DNA of 8,943 nucleotides from Mesorhizobium sp. (GTDB taxonomy: Bacteria; Pseudomonadota; Alphaproteobacteria; Rhizobiales; Rhizobiaceae). This document shows positions 1 through 5,915 of this stretch, one piece after another. Position numbers and translations under genes: made by a program. The DNA is taken from the NCBI GenBank assembly GCA_019509685.1, contig JAEKLU010000118.1, forward strand, positions 1-8,943, read 5' to 3'. Each line of letters begins with the position of its first letter. Position 1 is the first letter of the stretch. The notes below the pieces were generated by a model. It made no database searches, was not told the DNA's origin, and worked only from the letters and a program-made list of their open reading frames with translations.

Positions 1-53
1 CGCCACCCGATGGGCTGTTTCTGGTGGGTGTCGATTATCCGGACGGCGTCTGA
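1..53 (+). CDS. truA: C-terminal end of tRNA pseudouridine synthase A (partial)
   Basis: Reading from base 3, the plus strand encodes PPDGLFLVGVDYPDGV and then TGA at 51-53. This resembles the end of TruA, the enzyme that makes pseudouridine at positions 38-40 of the tRNA anticodon arm; many TruA proteins end in a segment like 'APAxGLYLVxVDYPD'. The assignment rests on only 16 residues and on context: as I recall, truA lies close to dapE in rhizobia. The protein continues off the left edge, so no active-site residue is visible. It converges on the minus-strand toxin gene, whose stop codon begins only 7 bases after the truA stop, leaving no room for a separate terminator. It could be another protein with a similar tail, but I consider TruA likely. 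Confidence 0.62.
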   Translation, partial: PPDGLFLVGVDYPDGV

Positions 54-60
54 AGAACGA

Positions 61-378
61 TTAGCCGAGATTGTCCTCGGGTAGTTCGTCTGACCAATTG
101 GCCCCGCCATAGAACACGCGCAAGATTACAACCCGGTCCGGTTCAACCACGAACGCCACGGTTATGCGGCGCTCAAACCCGACGATGCGGAGATCCGGCC
201 GCACATCATCACGTTTGGTGCCACGTTCAGAGCCATATTCGAGACGCTCGCAGAACGCCCTTATGCGGCGATCATAGCGGTCAGCTGTGATGGCACTGCT
301 GGCTTCCGCAATGGTGTTGTAGATACGATCGAGATCGTTGCCGGCATCTGGCGTGTAGACAACAGCCCGACGCCTCAC
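61..378 (-). CDS. parE: RelE/ParE-family toxin of a type II toxin-antitoxin module
   Basis: This 105-residue basic protein has the ParE/RelE toxin layout. An N-terminal strand and helix (VVYTPDAGNDLDRIYNTIAE, residues 6-25) is followed by a central basic helix (about 33-47), then the core strands, RIVGFERRITVAFVVEP (64-80) and VVILRVFYGGANW (83-95), the family's typical ending. Members of this superfamily poison DNA gyrase (ParE) or cleave mRNA (RelE). The ParD-type partner favours ParE, but the target cannot be proved from sequence. The start is GTG at 376-378. It shares the four bases GTGA with the antitoxin stop codon, so translation is probably coupled and antitoxin is made first. The gene is full length for the family and intact. 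Its stop faces the end of truA. Sampled base composition is lower in GC than dapE (34/60 at 181-240 against 41/60 at 2041-2100), in keeping with acquisition. Confidence 0.85.
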   Translation of the reverse strand: MRRRAVVYTPDAGNDLDRIYNTIAEASSAITADRYDRRIRAFCERLEYGSERGTKRDDVRPDLRIVGFERRITVAFVVEPDRVVILRVFYGGANWSDELPEDNLG

Positions 379-656
379 GGTTTCCCCTTGGAATAGCCCT
401 CATGGCGCTTGCGGGCCCGCTCGGCCATTTCCTCTGGCGAGATGCCTTTGCCCGGATCAGCCTTCCACGAATCATAGGTCGGAATGACCTCCTCACGTAG
501 CCAACGCTCTACAGCGGCGTCCCGCTCCTGCAGGGCGCGAAGTCCCGCGCGGATAACCTCGCTGCTGGTTGCATAAGCGCCCGAGCGCACAAGCTCATCG
601 ATGAAGGCGGCTTGCTCGGCTGGCAGACTGAAGGTGAGTTTTTCGATGGTGGACAT
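375..656 (-). CDS. parD: ParD-like antitoxin (ribbon-helix-helix)
   Basis: This 93-residue protein begins MSTIEKLTFSLPAEQAAFID. The short N-terminal strand and two helices (residues 5-45, with GAYATSSEVIRAGLRAL at 27-42) form the ribbon-helix-helix DNA-binding fold of ParD/CopG antitoxins. The charged C-terminal half (about 46-93, with WLREEVIPTYDSWKAD) is the part that usually wraps the ParE toxin. I chose ATG at 654-656 over an upstream start at 692 because a near-perfect Shine-Dalgarno lies 6 bases before it, and because the upstream extension would be encoded by the operator dyad and would lack a ribosome site. Its stop overlaps the toxin start by 4 bases. ParD proteins normally repress their own operon, with stronger repression in complex with toxin; the dyad at 676-696 is the obvious candidate site. 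Confidence 0.87.
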   Translation of the reverse strand: MSTIEKLTFSLPAEQAAFIDELVRSGAYATSSEVIRAGLRALQERDAAVERWLREEVIPTYDSWKADPGKGISPEEMAERARKRHEGYSKGKP

Positions 657-662
657 ATGACT

Positions 663-669
663 CCCTCCT
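663..669 (-). promoter_or_regulatory. Strong Shine-Dalgarno of the antitoxin gene
   Basis: On the minus strand AGGAGGG lies 6 bases before the ATG at 654-656. It is the strongest ribosome-binding match near any gene in the window. It fixes the antitoxin start and suggests high antitoxin synthesis, as expected when an unstable antitoxin must exceed its toxin. Confidence 0.8.
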
Positions 670-675
670 GAGAGG

Positions 676-696
676 CGGTATGAATTTATCATACCG
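676..696. promoter_or_regulatory. Perfect inverted repeat, probable ParD operator
   Basis: Arms CGGTATGA and TCATACCG (8 bp, perfect) are separated by a 5-base A/T spacer. The dyad lies 20 bases before the antitoxin start and covers the putative -10 hexamer at 688-693. Ribbon-helix-helix antitoxins bind short palindromes of this kind as dimers. Binding here would block RNA polymerase. Operator function is inferred from position and symmetry. Confidence 0.65.
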
Positions 697-716
697 GGCC
701 GTCAAATGAATTGAAA
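688..716 (-). promoter_or_regulatory. Putative parDE promoter
   Basis: On the minus strand TTTCAA (711-716) and TATGAT (688-693) are separated by 17 bases. The -10 matches the sigma-70 consensus at 5 of 6 positions; the -35 is weak. It sits just upstream of the antitoxin ribosome site and overlaps the dyad, the arrangement expected of an autorepressed toxin-antitoxin operon. Confidence 0.45.
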
Positions 717-739
717 GACCGATGTCAGCTTAGGAAAGA

Positions 740-1345
740 TCAGCTCGTCGTGCCATCCGGTATGTTGATGCCGAGCAGCGCCTGCAATCCAAACAGCACG
801 AGCAGCGAAGCAACGAACATGCCGACGAAAACGGCGGTGCCGACGGCGGCGCCCTTGCCGATGGTCGCGTTGGTCATCCGCCAGGTCAGCACCATGGAAA
901 GCAGGAACAGGACGAACGACACCCCGCTGCTGACCTCGCTTGTCGAAGACAGCACCAGCCTGATCAGCGCCGACGGCAGCATCAGCCAGGCGATGATCGC
1001 CGACGCCCAGTTCGAAGCGACGACATAATGGACAAAGCGCCCGCCTATGCCGGCGCGCGGTGCGACCAGTGCCAGCGCCACGAGCGGCAGCACCCAGGAG
1101 CCGATGTCGACGGTAGCCAATCTCACCAGCATGCCGAGTCGGCCGGCGAAAGCATTCGGATCGCCGATCTCATTGGCCAGTTCCACCCAGCCGACGATCA
1201 GCGCCGGCGCCGCGACGACGATGGCGAAGAAGGAATTCCAGAAACCGTCCGCTGAAAGGTTAAGCAGGCGCAGACCGTCGCTCTTGCCGAACATCAGCTG
1301 CCAGGCGCCGACCAGCGAGGCATGGGTTTCATCACCTGACAGCAT
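740..1345 (-). CDS. Hypothetical five-helix inner-membrane protein downstream of dapE
   Basis: This 201-residue hydrophobic protein has about five membrane segments, near residues 36-56, 77-96, 107-130, 138-157 and 165-192. A short N-terminal part (1-35, containing GKSDGLRLLNLSADGFWNSF) is probably cytoplasmic. No signal peptide or catalytic motif is visible, and I do not recognise a characterised family. It begins with ATG only 3 bases after the dapE stop and has no clear ribosome site of its own, so it is probably translated by coupling from dapE. An internal ATG at residue 18 is possible, but the residues before it look like real protein. A transport or envelope role tied to cell-wall or lysine metabolism would be guesswork. 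Real gene: likely. Function: unknown. Confidence 0.75.
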   Translation of the reverse strand: MLSGDETHASLVGAWQLMFGKSDGLRLLNLSADGFWNSFFAIVVAAPALIVGWVELANEIGDPNAFAGRLGMLVRLATVDIGSWVLPLVALALVAPRAGIGGRFVHYVVASNWASAIIAWLMLPSALIRLVLSSTSEVSSGVSFVLFLLSMVLTWRMTNATIGKGAAVGTAVFVGMFVASLLVLFGLQALLGINIPDGTTS

Positions 1346-1348
1346 GGG

Positions 1349-2548
1349 CTACGCCAGATCCTGTGCGAACCAGTCTTCGATGAAGCGTTCGTAAATGCGC
1401 GTCAGTGTCTCGAGATCAGCGAGTGCCACCCGCTCGTCGACCATATGCATGGTCTTGCCGACCAGGCCGAACTCGACCACCGGGCAATAGTCCTTGATGA
1501 AGCGGGCGTCGGAGGTGCCGCCGGAGGTTGAAAGCGCCGGCGTCTTGCCGACGGTGGATGCGATCGAGCTAGTCAACGTGTCGATCAGCTTGTCGTCCCG
1601 GGTCAGGAAGACATGGCTCGGCCGGTCGCGCCAAACAAGCTCGTACTCGACCGCCGTCTTCTTGCCCGGCCGATATTTCTTGCGCCTTGCCGCCTGGTCG
1701 AGGCGGTTGTGGATCTCGGCCTGGACCGTTTCGGCTGTCCAGGTGTCGTTGAAGCGGATGTTGAAGGTGGCTGTCGCCTTGGCCGGGATGACATTGGTCG
1801 CCGGGTTGCCGACGTCGATCGATGTCACTTCCAGATTGGTGGCCTGGAAATCCTTCGTTCCCTTGTCGAACACCGGATGGAGCAACGCATCGACCAGACC
1901 GATCAATCCGCGCACCGGATTGTCGGCAAGCTGCGGATAGGCGGCATGGCCCTGGCGGCCATGGACGATGACGCTGCCCGACAGCGAGCCGCGCCGGCCG
2001 ATCTTGATCATGTCACCGAGCGCATCGGGATTGGTCGGTTCGCCGACGATCGAGGCATCCCACTTCTCGCCCTTGGCGGCCGCCCATTCGAGCAGCTTGG
2101 TGGTGCCGTTGATCGCCGGTCCCTCTTCGTCGCCGGTGATCAGCAGCGAAACCGAGCCTTTCGGACCGCCATTCTTCTCGACGTGCCGCGCTACCGCGGC
2201 GATGAAGGAGGCGATGCCGCCCTTCATGTCGACGGCGCCGCGGCCATACATCTGGCCATCGGCGATCTCGGCTGCGAAGGGCGGATGCGTCCAGGCGGCT
2301 TCGTCGCCGACCGGCACGACATCGGTATGGCCGGCAAACATCAGATGCGGGCCGTTGCCCGAGCGCCGCGCATAGAGATTTTCGATGTCCGGCGTGCCGT
2401 CTTCTGAAAACACCGGGCGCTCGACCGCGAAGCCGAGCGACTTCAGCATCTCCTCCAGCGCGCCAAGCGCACCGCCTTCGGCGGGCGTCACGGACGGGCA
2501 GCGGATCAGGGCAGCAAGGTTTGCGGCGGGGTCGGTCGGCAATGTCAT
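1349..2548 (-). CDS. dapE: Succinyl-diaminopimelate desuccinylase
   Basis: This M20-family zinc peptidase hydrolyses N-succinyl-LL-2,6-diaminopimelate to LL-diaminopimelate and succinate, a cytoplasmic step towards lysine and peptidoglycan. From the ATG at 2546-2548 it has 399 residues, slightly longer than the roughly 375 of E. coli. The metal and catalytic residues are in place: H74 and D76 (GHTDVVP), bridging D107 (RGAVDMKGG), catalytic E141 and metal E142 (GDEEGP), E170 (GEPTN) and H368 (TMHMVDE). SGGTSDARF (residues 342-350) is also typical. A GTG 36 bases upstream (2582-2584) would add 12 residues but lacks a ribosome site, and homologues as I recall begin MTLPTDP. The chosen ATG also has only a weak ribosome site. 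The membrane-protein gene follows by 3 bases, and the ketopantoate reductase diverges upstream. No damage is seen. Confidence 0.95.
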   Translation of the reverse strand: MTLPTDPAANLAALIRCPSVTPAEGGALGALEEMLKSLGFAVERPVFSEDGTPDIENLYARRSGNGPHLMFAGHTDVVPVGDEAAWTHPPFAAEIADGQMYGRGAVDMKGGIASFIAAVARHVEKNGGPKGSVSLLITGDEEGPAINGTTKLLEWAAAKGEKWDASIVGEPTNPDALGDMIKIGRRGSLSGSVIVHGRQGHAAYPQLADNPVRGLIGLVDALLHPVFDKGTKDFQATNLEVTSIDVGNPATNVIPAKATATFNIRFNDTWTAETVQAEIHNRLDQAARRKKYRPGKKTAVEYELVWRDRPSHVFLTRDDKLIDTLTSSIASTVGKTPALSTSGGTSDARFIKDYCPVVEFGLVGKTMHMVDERVALADLETLTRIYERFIEDWFAQDLA

Positions 2549-2611
2549 GGCCAAAGCGATAGTCGAAAGCGTTTGACCTGTCACGGTGGCAGATGGTCAC
2601 CGACCATGTCG

Positions 2612-2640
2612 CCGACAATATGGTTTTCGTGGCGTATGAT
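2612..2640 (+). promoter_or_regulatory. Putative promoter of the ketopantoate reductase gene
   Basis: CCGACA (2612-2617) and TATGAT (2635-2640) are separated by 17 bases. They match the sigma-70 consensus at 4 of 6 and 5 of 6 positions, about 80 bases before the ATG. The region between dapE and this gene (2549-2719) shows no convincing dyad. Confidence 0.4.
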
Positions 2641-2719
2641 GCATGTCGCCCGGAAGTGTGTGCGGTTCTGGGAAACGATATGCATCGGGGCAAGTCTCGA
2701 ACCGGGTGAGGATGATTGC

Positions 2720-3754
2720 ATGGCCGACGAAGGCAAGACCATCGCGATTGCCGGCGCCGGCAGCATTGGCTGCTACGTCGGCGGCTGCCTGGCGCTGGCC
2801 GGACGCAAGGTGATCTTCCTCGGCCGCGGCCACATTCTCGAGACGATGCGCAAGGACGGACTTCGCGTCAGCGATCTCGACGGGCTCGATCGCCGCATCG
2901 GCGCACAGGCGATCACGCTCACCGACGATCCGCCGACGGCGTTGCGCGAGGCCGACATCATCCTGGTGACGGTCAAAAGCGGTGGAACCGACGAAATGGC
3001 GCAGCTGATCGCCGCTCACGGGCGGGCCGACGCCATTGTGATCAGCCTGCAAAATGGCGTCGACAATGCCGACAGGCTGCGCGCCGTCCTGCCGGACCTG
3101 CGCGTGCTGACCGGCATGGTGCTGTTCAACGTCATCCAGTCGGCGGACGGCGAGGTGCCGTTTCGCGTCCATCGCGCCAGCCAGGGCGAGGTGATGATCG
3201 ATGACGGTGTCGCGGGCCTCGTCGATCTGCTCAATGTCGAAGGGCTTGCCGTCGAAGCGCGCACCGACATGAAGGCGGTGCAGTGGAGCAAGCTGTTGAT
3301 GAACCTCAACAACGCGCTGGTGGCGCTATCCGACCTGCCGCTGGCAAAGCAGCTCGCCGAGCGAAGCTGGCGCGTCATCCTGGCCGCCCAGATCGACGAG
3401 GCGCTCGCCGCGATGAAGGCGTCGGGCGTCCAGCCTGCCCGCATCACCGGCTTGCCGCCGTCGCTGCTGCCCAAGGTGCTGCGGTTGCCGGACTGGCTGT
3501 TTGGAGTTCTGGCGCGGCGCATGCTGGCGATCGACCCGCGGGCGCGGGCCTCGATGTGGGACGATCTCAAGCGCGGCCGCCCGACCGAGATCGACGAATT
3601 GCAGGGCGCGGTGCTGCGCCTGGCAAGGCAGGCTGGCACGCCAACGCCGACCATCGAACGCGTCATCGCGCTGGTGCGTCAGGCAGAAGCGGAACAACGC
3701 GGGCCGCCGGGCCTCACGCCGCAAGCCTTTGGAGCAATTTCAGGAAAAGTCTGA
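2720..3754 (+). CDS. panE: 2-dehydropantoate 2-reductase family protein
   Basis: This 344-residue cytoplasmic protein should reduce 2-dehydropantoate to pantoate with NADPH, in pantothenate and CoA synthesis. The Rossmann fold begins with the glycine-rich loop IAGAGSIGCYVGG (residues 10-22). SLQNGVDN (109-116) is the cofactor and substrate region. WSKLLMNLNNAL (189-200) carries the family's catalytic lysine (K191) and conserved asparagines. RGRPTEIDELQGAV (285-298) is the C-terminal substrate signature with E290. The ATG at 2720 is chosen because GAGG lies 8 bases upstream and the Rossmann strand starts at once; the 49-residue upstream extension has no protein character. It is slightly longer than E. 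coli PanE (about 303), with most extra length around residues 235-275. Rhizobia carry several paralogues, so the true substrate may be a different 2-oxoacid. The last seven codons and the stop lie inside an intergenic repeat. Confidence 0.85.
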   Translation: MADEGKTIAIAGAGSIGCYVGGCLALAGRKVIFLGRGHILETMRKDGLRVSDLDGLDRRIGAQAITLTDDPPTALREADIILVTVKSGGTDEMAQLIAAHGRADAIVISLQNGVDNADRLRAVLPDLRVLTGMVLFNVIQSADGEVPFRVHRASQGEVMIDDGVAGLVDLLNVEGLAVEARTDMKAVQWSKLLMNLNNALVALSDLPLAKQLAERSWRVILAAQIDEALAAMKASGVQPARITGLPPSLLPKVLRLPDWLFGVLARRMLAIDPRARASMWDDLKRGRPTEIDELQGAVLRLARQAGTPTPTIERVIALVRQAEAEQRGPPGLTPQAFGAISGKV

Positions 3755-3815
3755 AGCGGTTAAGTTCGGCGACTTCGCCGAACGTTCCGTCCGAAATTGC
3801 GTTGGAACAAAGAGA
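3729..3815. repeat. Rhizobial dispersed intergenic repeat with an extra hairpin
   Basis: The stretch from about 3729 resembles a repeat I recall from many Rhizobiales intergenic regions: a block with CAGGAAAAGT, then GAAGCGGTT, then TTCCGTCCG, AATTGCG and ACAAAGAGAT. Here the GAAGCGGTT and TTCCGTCCG blocks are separated by an extra 23 bases (3762-3784) that form a hairpin. The left part overlaps the end of the ketopantoate reductase gene and supplies its stop codon. The right end reaches the stop of the convergent minus-strand gene. The family match is from memory; the hairpin is seen directly. Confidence 0.5.
3764..3783. terminator. Perfect hairpin between convergent genes, possible bidirectional terminator
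   Basis: GTTCGGCG and CGCCGAAC pair perfectly around an ACTT loop, giving an 8-bp GC-rich stem just after the plus-strand stop at 3754 and the minus-strand stop at 3817. Because it is symmetrical it could act on transcripts from both sides. There is no U-tract on either strand, so intrinsic termination may be weak; it may instead protect 3' ends. Confidence 0.45.
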
Positions 3816-3816
3816 T

Positions 3817-4518
3817 CTAACGCCGCTCCTCGATCAGCGTGATCTTCTGCCAGATCTTGCGCGACAGGTTGGAGCTCAAATTCTCGATGTCGTTGACGCC
3901 ATCGATGACGACATCGTCATTGACCGATTGCGCGAACAGCGCGGCGATCTTCCCGGTGATCGACAGCATCTCCGAGCAATAGTCGAGATAGCGCGCGAGA
4001 TCGGCCGCATTGGTGATGCGCTTAGGCGACTGCGATGTCGGTTTGAAGTCGGTCGACAACGTTGCCGGATCCTTGGTCAGCTGATGCATGTCGATGACAT
4101 GGATCAGCGAGCGCAGCCCATGCAACTGGCGGAACACTTTCTTGCGCTTGATGCGTTCCTCGGTGCGCACCAGCGCCAGAAAGCCGAGCACCGCCAGGAT
4201 CACGGTGTTGATCGTCGCCTCGATGCCTTGCATCGACTGCACCGCGTCGTCGGCGCCCGAAATGCGGTCGAGCGGCAGGATCGTGCCGACGAACAGGAAC
4301 ACGGCGACGCCGGCCATGAAGGCGGCGATGATGGCGCCGCGCAGCCACCAGATCGGCGCTTCCAGGTCCTTGGCCGCCTTGGCAAGGTCACGCGACAGCG
4401 ACACCAGCTCCGCCGCCACGCCACGCAGGCCAGCTTCGGGGAAACGCTCGCCGACCCGCCCTTCCAGCCTTTCAGCCGTCTCGATGATCAGTTGCGGATC
4501 GAGCGTGCGGTAGCGCAT
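3817..4518 (-). CDS. Hypothetical two-helix membrane protein, last gene of the dapD operon
   Basis: This 233-residue protein has no family that I recognise. An N-terminal soluble part (residues 1-57) is mostly charged helix and may form a coiled coil (about 11-54). Two membrane helices follow, near 61-81 and 102-118, with a short acidic loop between them and a strongly basic stretch (RTEERIKRKK, 118-127) after the second, suggesting both ends are cytoplasmic. The C-terminal domain (about 128-233) is soluble, helical and acidic in places. There is no signal peptide and no enzyme motif. It starts with ATG 12 bases after the DUF805 stop and is probably cotranscribed with dapD. Long plus-strand open frames across this region are shadows. 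It is likely a real gene: the hydrophobic and basic pattern is coherent and the spacing fits an operon. Confidence 0.75.
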   Translation of the reverse strand: MRYRTLDPQLIIETAERLEGRVGERFPEAGLRGVAAELVSLSRDLAKAAKDLEAPIWWLRGAIIAAFMAGVAVFLFVGTILPLDRISGADDAVQSMQGIEATINTVILAVLGFLALVRTEERIKRKKVFRQLHGLRSLIHVIDMHQLTKDPATLSTDFKPTSQSPKRITNAADLARYLDYCSEMLSITGKIAALFAQSVNDDVVIDGVNDIENLSSNLSRKIWQKITLIEERR

Positions 4519-4530
4519 CGTGGCCCGGCC

Positions 4531-4902
4531 TTAGCCATCGGCCGGCGCGTTGCTGCGCCTGCCATACTGGTTCGGCCCGGGATCGCTGCGGAAACAGGCG
4601 AGAACCAGCAGCACCAGCGGCGTGAAGATCAGGGAAAGCAGTGCGTAGTAGGTCGGCTTGCCGAAATCGTGGAATCGCTTTGCCGCCAGCGCGAAGGATG
4701 GCCACCAGGTCAGCAGCACGACGAAAACCAGAATCTGCGCCCAGCCGCGGTCGGCTGAGCTTCCCGGCTCCGCCAGCGTAAAATGATAGAGCGGGAGCCC
4801 TTGTGCGATCACAAGCAAAAGACCGGCAAGGAAATAGGCGCTCGGGGCGAGCCGCCCCGAGAGACCGAAGAAAAGCCATAAAAGTTGCGGTTTGTCGGAC
4901 AA
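4531..4902 (-). CDS. DUF805 family small membrane protein
   Basis: This 123-residue protein has the DUF805 signature: LFFGLSGRLAPSAYF near the N-terminus (residues 10-24), AAKRFHDFGKPTYYALL in the middle (73-89) and CFRSDPGPNQYG at the end (103-114). Membrane segments lie near 20-38, 56-74 and 85-103. The role of DUF805 proteins is unknown; they are common bacterial inner-membrane proteins. The start is TTG at 4900-4902, because no ATG or GTG lies in frame before the conserved GRLAPSAYF. It is 14 bases after the dapD stop, with only a weak ribosome site, so coupling to dapD is likely. The protein is full length for the family. Confidence 0.85.
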   Translation of the reverse strand: MSDKPQLLWLFFGLSGRLAPSAYFLAGLLLVIAQGLPLYHFTLAEPGSSADRGWAQILVFVVLLTWWPSFALAAKRFHDFGKPTYYALLSLIFTPLVLLVLACFRSDPGPNQYGRRSNAPADG

Positions 4903-4916
4903 TCAGTTCAGCCCGG

Positions 4917-5771
4917 TCAGTCGCGCAGCAATTCGTTGATCGATGTCTTGGAGCGCGTCTTGGCATCGACGCGCTTGACGATGACGGCGCAGTAGAGACT
5001 GGGGCCGGGCTCGTTGTTGGGAAAATTCTTGCCCGGCATCGAGCCGGCGACGACGACGGAATTCGGCGGCACTTCGCCGTAGAAAACCTCGCCGGTGGCG
5101 CGGTCGACGATCTTGGTCGACTGGCCGATGAAGACACCCATGCCGAGCACCGAGCCCTCGCGCACGATGCAGCCTTCGACCACCTCGGAGCGCGCGCCGA
5201 TGAAGCAATTGTCCTCGATGATGGTCGGGCCGGCCTGCATCGGTTCCAGCACGCCGCCGATGCCCACGCCGCCGGACAGATGCACGTTCTTGCCGATCTG
5301 GGCGCAGGAGCCGACCGAAGCCCAGGTATCGACCATGGTGCCGGTGTCGACATAGGCGCCGACATTGACGAAGGACGGCATCAGCACCGCGCCCGGCGCG
5401 ACATAGGCCGAACGGCGCACGATCGAGGACGGCACGGCGCGGAAGCCGGCCTTCTCGAAGTCTACGGCGCTCCAGCCGTCGAATTTCGACGGCACCTTGT
5501 CCCACCAGACCGCCTGTCCCGGACCGCCCTTGATGATCTCCATAGGGTTCAGGCGGAAGGAGAGCAGCACCGCCTTCTTCAGCCACTGGTTGACATGCCA
5601 CTTGCCGTCATTCTGCCGCTCGGCGACGCGCACCGTGCCGCGGTCGAGCAGGTCGAGCGCCGACTGGATGGCGTCGCGCGTTTCGCCGCGGGTCGCGGTC
5701 GAAATCGTATCGCGCTCCTCGAACGCCTTCTCGATGGTCTGTTCGAGGCTCGCCAGATCGGGCTTCGACAT
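4917..5771 (-). CDS. dapD: 2,3,4,5-tetrahydropyridine-2,6-dicarboxylate N-succinyltransferase
   Basis: DapD transfers succinyl from succinyl-CoA to tetrahydrodipicolinate, committing the succinylase branch of lysine and diaminopimelate synthesis in the cytoplasm; DapE, also encoded in this window, later removes the group. At 284 residues it is close to the E. coli length of 274. An N-terminal helical domain (1-100) is followed by the left-handed beta-helix of hexapeptide repeats (about 114-230) and a C-terminal strand region. Highly conserved blocks are [19 protein letters not shown] (144-162), [14 protein letters not shown] (164-177) and [13 protein letters not shown] (188-200). D148 and E196 appear to correspond to the E. 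coli active-site Asp141 and Glu189. The ATG at 5769-5771 has GGAG 7 bases upstream. It heads a minus-strand operon with two membrane-protein genes, and its promoter region carries inverted repeats. Confidence 0.97.
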   Translation of the reverse strand: MSKPDLASLEQTIEKAFEERDTISTATRGETRDAIQSALDLLDRGTVRVAERQNDGKWHVNQWLKKAVLLSFRLNPMEIIKGGPGQAVWWDKVPSKFDGWSAVDFEKAGFRAVPSSIVRRSAYVAPGAVLMPSFVNVGAYVDTGTMVDTWASVGSCAQIGKNVHLSGGVGIGGVLEPMQAGPTIIEDNCFIGARSEVVEGCIVREGSVLGMGVFIGQSTKIVDRATGEVFYGEVPPNSVVVAGSMPGKNFPNNEPGPSLYCAVIVKRVDAKTRSKTSINELLRD

Positions 5772-5793
5772 GAAATTGCTCCATTACAAAGCT

Positions 5794-5813
5794 GTTAAGG
5801 GCTGCGCCTTAAC
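5794..5813. repeat. Inverted repeat in the dapD leader
   Basis: GTTAAGG and CCTTAAC (7 bp, perfect) flank a 6-base spacer, GCTGCG. It lies 23 bases before the dapD start and would be in its 5' leader. A further direct copy of GTTAAGGG occurs at 5888-5895, next to the start of the divergent LOG gene. It could be a protein-binding site or an RNA hairpin; neither can be chosen from sequence. Confidence 0.45.
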
Positions 5814-5831
5814 CTGTTTTGAAATCGCGCG

Positions 5832-5859
5832 GACCCTATGTGAAGGCTTGGATAGGGTC
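5832..5859. promoter_or_regulatory. Inverted repeat over the putative dapD promoter
   Basis: GACCCTAT and ATAGGGTC form perfect 8-bp arms around a 12-base spacer. On the minus strand one arm overlaps the putative -35 and the other the putative -10 of dapD, so a dimeric regulator could sit over both. The arm spacing, 20 bp centre to centre, is about two helical turns. Regulator identity is unknown. Confidence 0.45.
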
Positions 5860-5861
5860 AA
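5833..5861 (-). promoter_or_regulatory. Putative dapD promoter
   Basis: On the minus strand TTGACC (5856-5861) is a 5-of-6 match to the -35. After 17 bases comes TAGGGT (5833-5838), a weak 3-of-6 -10. The expected transcript would start about 55 bases before the dapD ATG and include the GTTAAGG hairpin. The weak -10 leaves this uncertain. Confidence 0.35.
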
Positions 5862-5915
5862 TCGCGGTTGCGTCACGGGGCGGCGCAGTTAAGGGAATTA
5901 GGACGGGTGGATCGA

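Noticed and set aside
657..692. Upstream ATG giving a 105-residue antitoxin
   Set aside because: It would translate the operator dyad and the ribosome-binding site, and ParD homologues begin at the MSTIEKLTFSLP strand.
1613..2407. A 264-codon plus-strand frame opposite dapE
   Set aside because: It is an antisense shadow. dapE has all catalytic residues, and this frame has no motif or ribosome site.
2573..2719. N-terminal extension of the ketopantoate reductase
   Set aside because: The extra 49 residues show no domain and precede a Rossmann fold that normally starts within a few residues. The ATG at 2720 has a ribosome site, and the putative promoter lies inside the extension.
3283..4758. 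A 491-codon open frame on the plus strand
   Set aside because: It overlaps the ketopantoate reductase, two membrane-protein genes and an intergenic repeat. Its product is an arginine-, histidine- and glutamine-rich sequence typical of the antisense of GC-rich genes, with no recognisable domain.
4472..5365. A 297-codon minus-strand frame over dapD
   Set aside because: It is an alternate frame of dapD and DUF805. The product is low-complexity A/R/S/P-rich, while dapD in the main frame is unmistakable.
4803..5798. A 331-codon plus-strand frame opposite dapD
   Set aside because: It is an antisense shadow rich in D, R, H and A across a highly conserved gene, with no domain.
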